Part shown: positions 1 to 8,874 of the stretch, piece after piece
Position numbering within the stretch: the first letter of the stretch is position 1
Layout: each line of letters opens with the position of its first letter
Source: Aridibaculum aurantiacum
GTDB lineage: Bacteria; Bacteroidota; Bacteroidia; Chitinophagales; Chitinophagaceae
DNA length: 64,000 nucleotides
NCBI RefSeq assembly: GCF_017355875.1
Contig: NZ_JAFEWC010000001.1
Span: 1,488,001 to 1,552,000 of the forward strand
Direction of reading: 5' to 3'
The notes under the pieces: model-generated
Told to the model about the DNA's origin: nothing
Seen by the model: only the letters and a program-made list of their open reading frames with translations
Databases searched by the model: none
Made by a program: the position numbers and the translations under genes

Positions 1-130
1 TTTAACCTGTAGCCATTGAGAAAATATCCATCTCTCCACATCTTAACAATTACCAATGGCATTCAAACAAAGTAAGTTACTCAATGGCTAACTTTGCCCC
101 CTGTATTTTCTTTTAACAAAAACTTTTGTG

Positions 131-1255
131 ATGACAACAGATGATATATTGAAGGCGCTGAGCAACGTGCAGGAACCTGATCTTGGTAAAGACCTTGTGA
201 CACTAAATATGGTGAAGGATATAGTGATAGAAGGGAATTATGTGTCGTTTACCGTGGTGCTAACCACACCAGCATGCCCGCTAAAAGACATGATAAAAAA
301 TGCATGTATCAATGCAGTGAAACTACTGGTAAATAAAGAGGCAACCGTACAGGTAAACTTTACCAGCAATACAACTACAAAGCGAAAAGAAGGTGAAGCT
401 GTATTGCCAAAGGTGCGCAACATCATTGCGGTGGTGAGCGGTAAAGGTGGTGTAGGTAAAAGCACTGTAGCAGCTAATCTTGCTTTGGCACTAAGCCACG
501 GTGGCGCCAAGGTAGGATTGATGGATGCTGATATTTATGGGCCGAGTGTTCCTATCATGTTTGGTGTGCGTGGCGAACGTCCTATGATGAAAGAGGTTGA
601 TGGTAAAGGCATGATTGTTCCTTTGGAGCGATATGGTATAAAGTTGCTGAGCATCGGACTATTGGTTGATGAGAAGAACGCTGTAGTATGGCGTGGTCCA
701 ATGGCTAGTAGCGCTATACGCCAGTTTGTTACCGATGTGTTGTGGGATGAGCTGGATTACCTTGTAATAGACATGCCACCGGGTACAGGTGATATACATC
801 TTACGCTGGTACAAACAGTGCCTGTAACGGGCGTGGTGGTTGTAACAACTCCTCAGGATGTAGCGCTGGCCGACGCTAAAAAAGGTATTGCTATGTTTGG
901 CCAGGCACAATTGAAAGTGCCTATCATTGGCATCATTGAAAATATGAGCTACTTCACGCCAGCTGAGTTGCCGGAGAACCGCTACTACATATTTGGTAAA
1001 GAAGGCGGAAAGAGACTGGCTGAAGAATATGATATCCCTTTCCTTGGGCAGATACCATTGGTGCAATCCATACGTGAAGGTGGCGACCAGGGCGTTCCTA
1101 TTATGATGGGAGACGATGCGATAACTAAAAAAGCATTTGAAGAATTTGCCGCAGCCGCAGCTCGTAGCATTAGTATGCGCAATGCCAACATGAGTGCAAC
1201 AGAAGTAGCCGAAGTAGTGGAGGAAGTAGGAATAGCAAGTAAAATAGGCGAATAA
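131..1255 (+). CDS. mrp: Mrp/ApbC-family Fe-S cluster carrier P-loop ATPase
   Basis: Cytosolic MinD-like ATPase of the Mrp/NBP35 family, thought to carry and deliver iron-sulfur clusters. Residues 1-80 form the MIP18 (DUF59) domain with the conserved Cys of TTPACP (about C49). The Walker A loop GKGGVGKST lies at 104-112 and DMPPGTGD follows in the middle of the protein. The 374-residue length is normal. I place the start at the ATG at 131; the GTG just before it (128) adds only one residue. The CxxC found near residue 270 of many Mrp proteins is missing: that region reads ENMSYFTPAELPENRYYIFG. A TAACTTTG box at 89-96 could be its -7 element. Monocistronic, closed by a terminator at 1275. Confidence 0.95.
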   Translation: MTTDDILKALSNVQEPDLGKDLVTLNMVKDIVIEGNYVSFTVVLTTPACPLKDMIKNACINAVKLLVNKEATVQVNFTSNTTTKRKEGEAVLPKVRNIIAVVSGKGGVGKSTVAANLALALSHGGAKVGLMDADIYGPSVPIMFGVRGERPMMKEVDGKGMIVPLERYGIKLLSIGLLVDEKNAVVWRGPMASSAIRQFVTDVLWDELDYLVIDMPPGTGDIHLTLVQTVPVTGVVVVTTPQDVALADAKKGIAMFGQAQLKVPIIGIIENMSYFTPAELPENRYYIFGKEGGKRLAEEYDIPFLGQIPLVQSIREGGDQGVPIMMGDDAITKKAFEEFAAAAARSISMRNANMSATEVAEVVEEVGIASKIGE

Positions 1256-1274
1256 AATTGTTCTTATAAACTAG

Positions 1275-1300
1275 AAGGTGGACATTGTCCACCTTTTTTT
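1275..1300 (+). terminator. Intrinsic terminator after mrp
   Basis: Stem AAGGTGGA, loop CATTG, stem TCCACCTT, then five T residues, 20 bp after the mrp stop codon. Confidence 0.8.
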
Positions 1301-1321
1301 GTTGCCTCTTCTTTTTACAAA

Positions 1322-1573
1322 TCAACTATCAAAACAATTGTAGGTTTCATTCCTTTCTATCGTGCCTATCAATTCAGAAGTAAACTGGTAGGGAGAATTT
1401 TCAGTGGCATCATTCTCAATTTCCCAGCTGCCTATAGCATCTTTTTTTATCCTACAATTCCTTATTCCACCTAAGTAGTTATAAGTAACCAGGTAGTACG
1501 AATCGTCATTGCCTGATATGCGCAGGAAAGAGCAGAATATACCCTTTACGTATTTGTAAAATGACCTTTTCAT
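1322..1573 (-). CDS. Small hypothetical protein, 83 aa
   Basis: Not recognised. The 83-residue product begins MKRSFYKYVKGIFCSF and has no signal peptide or clear membrane span. It is rich in aromatic and charged residues, and its middle (YYLVTYNYLGGIRNC) looks like beta strands. It carries three Cys and lacks a known motif. It is the only open frame of size between the mrp terminator and the next gene, and it starts with ATG, which supports a real gene. It could be a small cytosolic or regulatory protein; the function cannot be assigned from sequence. Confidence 0.5.
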   Translation of the reverse strand: MKRSFYKYVKGIFCSFLRISGNDDSYYLVTYNYLGGIRNCRIKKDAIGSWEIENDATENSPYQFTSELIGTIERNETYNCFDS

Positions 1574-1946
1574 AACTTTTGTTGAGGGAATGAATTAATA
1601 AAACAAAAGTAAATATATCATCTGCCGGCAAGCGTGACAGGCATCAATTACCCAAAATCATTCAGCTGATTTTTTACATATATAGGCCTTCCCAAAATCA
1701 TCTTTTTTTGATATGGCTTATAGACAATAGCTGATGAAAAGCAGTAGTGGCGCGGGTTTCAGCAGGTGGGTGTAAAAATGCTAAACCCGTAGGAGCGTTG
1801 CTAAGCAGGAAATGAACCATCCAAAAGAACAGGAATTGCGAGAGGGATTGGTAGATACAGCTTTATATAAAAAAGAAAAGCCGGCATGTTTCCACTGCCA
1901 GCTTTACCTATATAGCGTCATGAATTAATGCACCAGGGCGATGCAA
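1574..1946. other. Non-coding spacer, about 370 bp
   Basis: No credible gene. It holds two copies of CCCAAAATCAT (near 1651 and 1694), each followed by a T-rich run, and the minus-strand terminator at 1866-1904. A 38-codon plus-strand frame from 1812 runs through that terminator and is probably chance. Confidence 0.5.
1866..1904 (-). terminator. Intrinsic terminator of the SWIB gene
   Basis: On the minus strand a 9-bp stem (AAGCTGGCA with TGCCGGCTT, one G-U pair) is followed by TTTTCTTTTTT, about 40 bp beyond the stop at 1947. Confidence 0.75.
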
Positions 1947-2393
1947 TTATTTCTGAACGTTGTCATTTACAATCTTAGCCAGGTCGAACATAGAGATCTG
2001 CTTTTTGCCAAACAATCCTTTGGTCTTGTCGTCAGCATTGATCATACGCTTGTTCTTCTGATCTTGTAATCCATTCTTTTTAATGTATTCCCATATTTTT
2101 TTGATGATCTCTGTTCTTGGCAATGGTTTGCTACCAATAACATCAGCAAGTGGTTGGCTTGGTTGAAGCGGTGCCATGAAAGCTGGATTGGCTTTTCTTG
2201 CTGGTTTTTTTGCTGCGCCTTTTGTAGCTGTTTTAGTAGCTGCTTTCTTAGCAGGAGCGGCAGCTTTGGTAGCTGCTTTTTTTGCAGGGGCGGCAGCTTT
2301 TGCGGCTGCTTTTTTAGGGGCTGGTGTTGCAGTTTTCGTTGCGGCCTTTTTTGGTGCTGCTTTCGTCGCTGCTTTTTTGGCTGCTTTTGCCAT
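1947..2393 (-). CDS. SWIB/MDM2-domain protein with Lys/Ala-rich histone-like N-terminal tail
   Basis: 148 residues. Positions 1 to about 70 are almost only Lys, Ala, Thr and Pro, in AAPAKKAATK-type repeats resembling a histone H1 tail. Positions 72-148 form a SWIB domain (PLADVIGSKPLPRTEIIKKIWEYIKKNGLQ, then a basic stretch and the closing FDLAKIVNDNV). The basic tail suggests DNA binding and a nucleoid-associated role; that is inference. SWIB proteins are known from chlamydiae and are common in Bacteroidota, where function is poorly defined. The tail is encoded by GCTGCTTTTTT-like repeats, which produces two open Ala/Cys-rich antisense frames that are artefacts. A terminator follows at 1866-1904. 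Confidence 0.9.
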   Translation of the reverse strand: MAKAAKKAATKAAPKKAATKTATPAPKKAAAKAAAPAKKAATKAAAPAKKAATKTATKGAAKKPARKANPAFMAPLQPSQPLADVIGSKPLPRTEIIKKIWEYIKKNGLQDQKNKRMINADDKTKGLFGKKQISMFDLAKIVNDNVQK

Positions 2394-2755
2394 ACTTTTT
2401 AAAATTTAATAGTTAATAAATAAACATGCACATCCTTCTATTTTACTTCCGAACATGGATGCTTACAAAGCATTAAGGTACGTAACCAATGCATATGTAA
2501 TGTAGTAGAAGTGCATATAAAAAATAATACCGCAGTACTGGCTGCTGAATTAAAGATATAAAACACCTAAAACACTTTTTGCCTAAGGAAAATTTTCATG
2601 TGCAACATGTGCAAAACATATGGATAACTGCCATAACTGCTCGTTTTACCAATAGAAAATCATTTGAAATGGTGTAGCGCGCAGTACAAGGGCAGGTTTA
2701 TTATGATTTCTATCATTGTACTAAAAGTAGAAGACCAACACCTTTACTTTCCTTA
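2394..2755. other. Divergent intergenic region
   Basis: About 360 AT-rich bases between the divergent SWIB and epimerase genes. It must hold promoters for both. I see no complete -33/-7 pair, no RNA gene and no repeat. Confidence 0.4.
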
Positions 2756-3796
2756 ATGAAGAGGATGTTTCCCATACATCGACCGCGCAACCTGCTAATA
2801 GTTCTTGTAGTTTTTCTATTAAGCATCGGCATTGCCATTGTTTTTACCAATAAACAGGGAGATGTTTATGAGCAATATGTAAGGCAGGTGCTGTATGCTG
2901 CCAAAGGTGATGCAGTGCCTGATCACGCACCTGAATATATAGATGAACAGGGCGTGCCTTATGTGATGTACAAAGGTGAAAACGGCATTATACCTGGCAA
3001 ACAATACAACCCAACCATCATAGGTAATTATGCTTTGCAATACCTGCAACAGTTGCAAGTTGGCGACACTTCCGTTGCTGCTTTCTTCAAAGCATGTGTT
3101 GACAGGCTAATTAAATCGTATACCTGTAAAGACAACTTTGCTTTATATGTTTTTGATTGGCAACAGCCATGGTATAAGTCGGTAGGAGTGCCCTATACTT
3201 CAGGAATGACATCAGGAATAGCTATCCAGGTGTTTACCGGCGCATACAAAATGTATGGTGATACATCTTACCTGCAGCACGCAAGGAAACTGCTTGGTGG
3301 TTTTTATTTACCTATACAGAACGGAGGATTTACTTATAAAACAGAAGAAGGCTGGTGGTTTGAGGAGCTGGCTGATACAGCCATGCATACTCCATATATT
3401 CTTGACGGGCATATCTATGCATTGTTGGGCGTTTACCAGTTTGCAACTGAGGCAAAAGATGACTCTGCAATGTTTGTATTCAATAAAGGCGTACAGGCGC
3501 TGAAGCATGACATTGCTTTATATGATGTAGGAGATGGAAGCGTACGATACGATAGGTACGGAAAACTTGCTGATAAGAAGTATCACCGTATACTGACAGC
3601 CCAAATGAAAGAACTTGCTATCATAACTAAGGATGTTGTGTTTGAACACTACCACCATAAATGGTCTCAGCCTTTGCAAAAGCCTTATGTACTACGGGTT
3701 TTAGGCGAAAGGAATGTATCTGGAATACTACTCCTGGTGATCGTATCCTTTGTTGGTTTCATTTCTTTCATGGCTGTGATATATTTTGTAAAATGA
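2756..3796 (+). CDS. Membrane-anchored D-glucuronyl C5-epimerase-like protein
   Basis: 346 residues matching the C-terminal catalytic domain of glucuronyl C5-epimerases, which invert C5 of glucuronic acid in polymers such as heparosan. Visible hallmarks are SGMTSGIAIQVFTGAY (mid-protein), a WWFEELADTAMHTPYILDGH stretch, YDVGDGSVRYDRYG, and KYHRILTAQMKELA, which lines up with the eukaryotic YDTGSGTIYDLRH and YHTTHINQL motifs. A hydrophobic helix at 12-30 and another at about 323-343 suggest anchoring at both ends with the enzyme domain outside the cytoplasm. No glycosyltransferase or uronic-acid polymer gene lies beside it, so the substrate is unknown. A bacterial enzyme of this family with activity is known from Bermanella; function here is by homology. 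Confidence 0.8.
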   Translation: MKRMFPIHRPRNLLIVLVVFLLSIGIAIVFTNKQGDVYEQYVRQVLYAAKGDAVPDHAPEYIDEQGVPYVMYKGENGIIPGKQYNPTIIGNYALQYLQQLQVGDTSVAAFFKACVDRLIKSYTCKDNFALYVFDWQQPWYKSVGVPYTSGMTSGIAIQVFTGAYKMYGDTSYLQHARKLLGGFYLPIQNGGFTYKTEEGWWFEELADTAMHTPYILDGHIYALLGVYQFATEAKDDSAMFVFNKGVQALKHDIALYDVGDGSVRYDRYGKLADKKYHRILTAQMKELAIITKDVVFEHYHHKWSQPLQKPYVLRVLGERNVSGILLLVIVSFVGFISFMAVIYFVK

Positions 3797-3849
3797 ATTT
3801 GGTAGAAATTTATTGGCAGCATTTTTATGCCCTATAGCGAAAAGCATAA

Positions 3850-4806
3850 ATGAAAAAATTACTCCTGCCGCTGTTGTGTGCAATCATCACTTTTCCTGTG
3901 TTTGCGCAGCAAGTTCAATATCCTTATCCTATCCATCATCATAATGTACAGGTGCAAGATTCTATTTATCGCATGGCTTATATGGATGTGCCAAGTACAG
4001 CTGCCAATGGAGAAGTAATCCTGTTGTTGCATGGTAAGAATTTTAATGGCTACTATTGGAAAGATGTGATAGCAGGTTTGGTAAATGCAGGTTATAGGGT
4101 AGTGGTGCCAGACCAAATCGGCTGGGGCAGGTCAGACAAGCCGGTAGTGCAATACAGTTTTTCTATGTTGGCTGATAACACCAGGCGTTTACTGGATTCT
4201 CTGGGTGTTAAACAAGTGAATGTAGTAGGTCATTCCATGGGTGGGATGCTGGCTATCAGGTTTGCTATCATGTTTCCCACAATGGTAAAAAAACTGGTGC
4301 TCGAAAACCCGATAGGATTGGAAGACTATAGCCTGTTTGTACCTTATCAACCATTGCACAAGTTGGTGGAGAACGAACGCAAGGCTACGTACGAATCCAT
4401 AAAGAAGTACCAGCAGACCTATTATCCTGTTTGGAAGCCGGAGTATGAGCAATATGCTAAAGCCCAGGCGGATGCATATGAGCATGGTGATAAAGCACAG
4501 AATGCGGTGGTGAATGCACTTACTTACCAGATGATATATGACCAGCCGGTGGTGCATCATTTTAAATATGTAAAGGCGCCAACGCTGCTGTTACTTGGGC
4601 AGGAGGATAGGACGGTCGTGGGTAATAACCTATTGACAGAAGCGCAGAAGAAACAATATGGACATTATCCTTCATTAGGTAAAAAAGCAAAGGCAGCATT
4701 CACAAATGCACGCCTGGTAGAACTACAGGGAGTTAGCCATATACCGCATATACAAACGTTGCCATTGTTTATGAAACACCTGTTGCAGTTTTTGAAGCAG
4801 AAGTGA
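3850..4806 (+). CDS. Secreted alpha/beta-hydrolase
   Basis: 318-residue alpha/beta-hydrolase with a signal peptide (MKKLLLPLLCAIITFPVFAQ, cleavage near 20), so periplasmic or surface exposed. The oxyanion motif LLLHGKNFNGYYW is at 58-70 and the nucleophile elbow GHSMGG puts the catalytic Ser at 129. Candidate Asp and His are D253 (GQEDRT) and H297 (GVSHIPH). The cap (about 155-235) is rich in Tyr and Lys. It resembles haloperoxidase/epoxide-hydrolase-type members; the substrate cannot be read. It follows the epimerase gene by 53 bp and could be cotranscribed with it. Confidence 0.85.
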   Translation: MKKLLLPLLCAIITFPVFAQQVQYPYPIHHHNVQVQDSIYRMAYMDVPSTAANGEVILLLHGKNFNGYYWKDVIAGLVNAGYRVVVPDQIGWGRSDKPVVQYSFSMLADNTRRLLDSLGVKQVNVVGHSMGGMLAIRFAIMFPTMVKKLVLENPIGLEDYSLFVPYQPLHKLVENERKATYESIKKYQQTYYPVWKPEYEQYAKAQADAYEHGDKAQNAVVNALTYQMIYDQPVVHHFKYVKAPTLLLLGQEDRTVVGNNLLTEAQKKQYGHYPSLGKKAKAAFTNARLVELQGVSHIPHIQTLPLFMKHLLQFLKQK

Positions 4807-4932
4807 TGCTATAAGGAAGTAGCAACCAATATCAGTAGGATCTACTACTGGTAAGGGTTTCAGACATAACAGCTACTACATTTCATTTTTACTTTTTACC
4901 TTCTTTTCGTTACTTGCTATAAATAACAAAGA

Positions 4933-5931
4933 ATGCAGGTGAGAATTCTTTTGGTGGTAATGATGCTTACTGCAACCATAGCAAAGGCGCAAACAACAGG
5001 TATCGTATATTTCAATTTTAATAGTACCTCTCTTACTGGTGAAGCACGAGCAGAGTTAAATAAATTGGTAGCTGGTAATAAGCTGCAGTCGCTTGGCATC
5101 TTCGGTCATACCGACCAGGTAGGCACCGATGAATACAATGAATGGCTGTCGCTACAGCGTGCAAGGGCAGTACGGGATTATCTTGAAAGCAGGGGCGTGA
5201 ATGCCGGAAGAATAAGCGTAGTGATGGGTTGTGGTGCAAGGCGATTGATCAGCGATGGCAAAGATGATCTCTCGATGCAGCTTAACCGCAGGGTTGTTTT
5301 GATGAACAATTATAAGCCTACAGATATTGATAAAGAAATTGCAGCCAGGCAAGCTACCATAACTGAGCGTCCGAATATGAATGCTACTTCAAGCACAGCA
5401 GAAGCTGCAGTACCTGCACCAACAGCAAACAAAGCGCAACCTACCATACCACAGCAACCCATAGCAAAAGGAACAGAGCCGGTAAAGAGAGAAGAGCCTG
5501 TAGTAAAACAACAACGCAGTGAAAGATTAGTAGAGGATATACAGGATAAAGCAACAAAGGCGGGTGAGCATATTGTGTTGAAGAATATCAATTTTCACCC
5601 AGGCAGAAATGTGTTTTTAGAAAATGCCTATCCTGCGCTGCAAGACCTGGCTGAGGCAATGCAAAAGATCCCTACACTGGAAATAGAGATACAGGGCCAT
5701 GTATGTTGTACTGAAGATGAAACGGATGCATTGGATATAGTAACGGGAATACATAATCTTTCTACCAGCAGGGCCAAAGCTGTATATGATTACCTGTTAC
5801 AAAAAGGCATAGCTCAAAGCCGGGTCAGCTTCAAAGGGCTGGCAAGGCAATACCCACTGGTGAAGGTGGAGCAAAATGAAGATGACAGGATCATGAACAG
5901 GCGGGTAGAGATAAAGATCCTCCGCAAGTAG
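4933..5931 (+). CDS. Protein with two OmpA C-terminal-like domains
   Basis: 332 residues with a signal peptide ending near AKAQ (20). Residues about 25-130 form one OmpA/MotB peptidoglycan-binding-like domain (YFNFNSTSLTGEARAELNKLV, GHTDQVGTDEYNEWLSLQRARAV, LNRRVVL). An Ala/Pro/Gln-rich linker spans about 131-205. Residues about 212-332 form a second OmpA domain (NINFHPGRNVFLENAYPALQ, IEIQGHVCCTEDETDAL, STSRAKAVYDYLLQKGI, MNRRVEIKIL). The second copy carries an insertion with adjacent Cys residues in the loop after GH. There is no beta-barrel, so this is a soluble periplasmic protein that probably clings to murein. It likely tethers envelope structures; the exact role is unknown. Confidence 0.85.
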   Translation: MQVRILLVVMMLTATIAKAQTTGIVYFNFNSTSLTGEARAELNKLVAGNKLQSLGIFGHTDQVGTDEYNEWLSLQRARAVRDYLESRGVNAGRISVVMGCGARRLISDGKDDLSMQLNRRVVLMNNYKPTDIDKEIAARQATITERPNMNATSSTAEAAVPAPTANKAQPTIPQQPIAKGTEPVKREEPVVKQQRSERLVEDIQDKATKAGEHIVLKNINFHPGRNVFLENAYPALQDLAEAMQKIPTLEIEIQGHVCCTEDETDALDIVTGIHNLSTSRAKAVYDYLLQKGIAQSRVSFKGLARQYPLVKVEQNEDDRIMNRRVEIKILRK

Positions 5932-5981
5932 TTGGTCATCTACAGTCTTTCCTGTGACGCTTCTATTACATTTGCTGGTCA

Positions 5982-7145
5982 ATGAAATTCGCTTCCCAAC
6001 ATTTGCAATCGGCTACCGCTATTCTTGAAGCATATGATGGCGCTGTGCCCCTGCATCATTTTCTTAAAGGATATTTCGCTGCCAATAAAAAATATGGTTC
6101 TAAAGATCGAAGATCTATCAGCCATCTGTGCTATGCCTATTTCAGGTTAGGCCATGCTGTGAAAGAATTGGCCGCTGCAGAAAGAATAACCATTGCACTA
6201 TACTTATCTGCTGCTGATGAATGGAAGGTTTTGTTTCCTGCAGGATGGCAACTTCATGATAATATGGAAGCAAGGCTGGAGCAGGTAAAGCAGCAATACC
6301 CCATGTTTGCTGTAGAAGATATATTCCCTTTTCATCCTGTTTCTGAAGGTTTGAAACTTACCGCTTTTAGTTTGTCGCACCTCAGGCAGCCAAAGCTGTT
6401 TATAAGAACAAGGCCAGGTAAGACGAAAGCAGTGCAAGCAAAACTTGATGCTGCAAATATAGCTTATGAGCAACCTGCTGAAAACATCTTTTCGTTCACC
6501 AACAACACACGATTAGAGGATGTACTAACGCTGCATAAAGAGTACGTGGTGCAAGACCTGAGTTCGCAACGTGTTGGCAATATGATGAAGCTGCCGGTTG
6601 GTGCTGGCACTGTTTGGGATTGTTGTGCAGCAAGTGGAGGCAAGGCCATTATGGCTTACGACCTTTTGCAAGTGCAAAAGCTGCTGGTAACAGATGTTCG
6701 CGATTCTATTATTAAAAATCTTGTAGCGCGGTTTAGGGAAAGTGGCATCAGGAATTATAACCACCTGGTAGTTGATGTAACCAATGAGGCTGCAGTAAAA
6801 AAGGCACTGGGTAAACAGTTGTTCAACCTGGTGATCTGCGATGCGCCTTGCAGTGGTAGCGGCACATGGGGAAGAACACCAGAGCAACTTTATTATTTTA
6901 GTACGGATAAAATAAAACACTACAGCGAGCTGCAGAAAAAGATAGCTGTTAATGCTGCTCAACACGTTGCTGCAGGAGGTTATTTCCTCTATATCACCTG
7001 TTCGGTTTTACAACAGGAAAATGAAGATGTGGTAGATTGGATACTAAAGCATACGCCACTGCAGCTGGCAAAAAAGGAGCTACTAAAAGGTTATGATGAA
7101 TATGCAGATTCTATGTTTGCAGCTTTGTTTGTTGCTCCAGCATAA
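5982..7145 (+). CDS. RsmB/NOP2-family RNA m5C methyltransferase
   Basis: 387-residue AdoMet-dependent RNA cytosine-5 methyltransferase, cytosolic. Motif I reads WDCCAASGGKA (212-221). The two Cys of the mechanism are C290 in motif IV (DAPCSGSGTW) and C340 in motif VI (YITCSVLQQEN). The N-terminal third is helical (NusB-like in position but divergent), with PUA/ferredoxin-like sequence before the catalytic core. The likely target is 16S rRNA C967, as for RsmB, but other m5C sites are possible. TACATTTG at 5967-5974 lies only 7 bp before the ATG and fits a -7 box, which would give an almost leaderless mRNA. The gene is convergent with the protease gene, with a 5-bp gap. Confidence 0.88.
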   Translation: MKFASQHLQSATAILEAYDGAVPLHHFLKGYFAANKKYGSKDRRSISHLCYAYFRLGHAVKELAAAERITIALYLSAADEWKVLFPAGWQLHDNMEARLEQVKQQYPMFAVEDIFPFHPVSEGLKLTAFSLSHLRQPKLFIRTRPGKTKAVQAKLDAANIAYEQPAENIFSFTNNTRLEDVLTLHKEYVVQDLSSQRVGNMMKLPVGAGTVWDCCAASGGKAIMAYDLLQVQKLLVTDVRDSIIKNLVARFRESGIRNYNHLVVDVTNEAAVKKALGKQLFNLVICDAPCSGSGTWGRTPEQLYYFSTDKIKHYSELQKKIAVNAAQHVAAGGYFLYITCSVLQQENEDVVDWILKHTPLQLAKKELLKGYDEYADSMFAALFVAPA

Positions 7146-7150
7146 TCCTG

Positions 7151-8818
7151 CTAATACTTTACAAGCTTCTTTACCTGCTTTTGTGTGCTGCTGATGTATT
7201 GAATAAAATATATTCCCGCAGGCATTGACGAAGACGTAGTAAAACTTTCGGTCATCACCTGGTTGATAGTTCCTTCTATAGATTTTGTTTGAACTATTCT
7301 TCCTGCTGCATCTACCAGGCGCAATGTTATTTTACCATTCTCAGGAGGTTTGATGTAGATAACAAGGTTATCACGAAAAGGATTAGGAGCCACCAGCCAC
7401 CAATCCTTATCAAAATTCAGAAGCCCGGAAGCTTCCTTTTCCAGCATCTCATATGCTTTTCTAAAGTTAGGAATGCCATAGCCATACCGGTCATCAGGAT
7501 TGTTGTACCTGTCGGAACTGCGGTACACCGCGTCCAGTATTTTCATGTTGTTGAACATAGGAAATGCCTGCCACAAGCATGCTACCAGTCCAGCCGCATT
7601 AGGATTAGCATACGAGGTGCCGTTGCCTGTCACCGGCTGATTTCCTAAACCTGCAATGACCGTATTCCAACCAACTGATACAATATTTGGTTTTACTTTG
7701 CCAGGGTAGCCATAGCTGCTAAAGCCAGCAATATTGCCCAATGTGTCAATGGCACCAACAGCACATACACTGTCTGCATCAGCAGGAAAGCCCATATACT
7801 TCCAAGCCCTGTTGCCCTCGTTGCCGGCGCTGTTCATTACTATCATTCCTTTTTTTGCGGCCATAGTTGCCCCGCGGCTAACCATTGTAGCATTCCGGTA
7901 AAAATCAGCATACGTATGATCAAAAGCAGGATTATCAAAATCGTAATATCCAAGCGAAGAGGAGATCATGTCGGCACCGGCACTATCAGCAAATTCAGCT
8001 CCGGCTACCCAATTGTGCTCTTCTATAGGTAGTTCATAAAATACATTCTCGGTGCGGATAAGCCAGTAGCTTGCTTTAGGTGCAGTGCCTACCATACGTC
8101 CCGGCCAGTTAGCTGCCATAATGCTCAGGCAATACATACCATGCGTATCATCCTCGTTTACGCTGTTATCAAAAGCTACAAAATCCTTTTCTCCCAGCAC
8201 CTGTCCATTCAGCCTGATGCTGTCGAAAGCAGTTACACTTTTATAACGGTAGAAGCCGGCATCAAGTACTGCTATATGCATGTTGCTCCCGGTGAATCCT
8301 TTGTTGTGCAGGTATTCACCTTCGTGTATATGAATTTGGTTGTAGCTATTGCCATAGTCTAAAGCATTGGCTGCGGTTCGTGCAGCTGTATTCCTGTTGC
8401 GTTGCCTGATATTACTTACTTCTGTCTCTATTTTTCCAGATGGCTCTGCTGCATTACGAAAACCTACACCCTGCGATGACACGACAAAAGGTAGTTTTGA
8501 AATTTTTTGTAAAGCTGCCTGGTCAGTTGTTTGAACCAGCACCTGGTTCAGCCATTTTGAAGTGCTGAGAATGGTGACGTTTCCAGAAAGGCGAATACTA
8601 TCAAGGTATCGCTGCGTAAGAGGAAGGTCAAAGCTATCAATGGCTATGTTGTAGCGGTTGCGACGTTCAATGGCCCTGGCTGAAAGAAAAGCATTGGGAT
8701 TGGCTAATGAAAAGGTGTTGCTGCCCTTGTCGCGTAATTGGATGATGTGTTTAGGATATTGTGCATTCAGCTCTACTAACAAGAAGACACAAATAACAAC
8801 AGCTACTATTCCCTTCAT
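7151..8818 (-). CDS. Secreted subtilisin-like (S8) serine protease with T9SS C-terminal domain
   Basis: 555 residues with signal peptide 1-19. An inhibitor-like propeptide extends to about 150. The S8 catalytic domain shows D186 (HIAVLDAGFY), H226 (EDDTHGMYC), the oxyanion Asn N333 (MNSAGNEGN) and S402 (GNGTSYANPNAAG). The last 80 residues (WWLVAPNPFRDNLVIYI to KQVKKLVKY) are a typical Por/type IX secretion sorting domain, so the enzyme is exported across the outer membrane and is probably anchored or released. It probably degrades extracellular protein. The order of Asp, His and Ser and the spacing are normal for subtilases. Confidence 0.93.
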   Translation of the reverse strand: MKGIVAVVICVFLLVELNAQYPKHIIQLRDKGSNTFSLANPNAFLSARAIERRNRYNIAIDSFDLPLTQRYLDSIRLSGNVTILSTSKWLNQVLVQTTDQAALQKISKLPFVVSSQGVGFRNAAEPSGKIETEVSNIRQRNRNTAARTAANALDYGNSYNQIHIHEGEYLHNKGFTGSNMHIAVLDAGFYRYKSVTAFDSIRLNGQVLGEKDFVAFDNSVNEDDTHGMYCLSIMAANWPGRMVGTAPKASYWLIRTENVFYELPIEEHNWVAGAEFADSAGADMISSSLGYYDFDNPAFDHTYADFYRNATMVSRGATMAAKKGMIVMNSAGNEGNRAWKYMGFPADADSVCAVGAIDTLGNIAGFSSYGYPGKVKPNIVSVGWNTVIAGLGNQPVTGNGTSYANPNAAGLVACLWQAFPMFNNMKILDAVYRSSDRYNNPDDRYGYGIPNFRKAYEMLEKEASGLLNFDKDWWLVAPNPFRDNLVIYIKPPENGKITLRLVDAAGRIVQTKSIEGTINQVMTESFTTSSSMPAGIYFIQYISSTQKQVKKLVKY

Positions 8819-8874
8819 AAGTTTGTAATGATCTTATAAAGTTACGTGGGAAAGGCAGATATGATTGGCAAGAA

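Noticed and set aside
1812-1928. 38-codon plus-strand frame MNHPKEQELREGLVDTALYKK
   Set aside because: It runs through the terminator hairpin of the SWIB gene and lacks a known domain.
2154-2409. Ala- and Cys-rich plus-strand frames opposite the SWIB gene
   Set aside because: They are produced by the repetitive Lys/Ala codons on the other strand.
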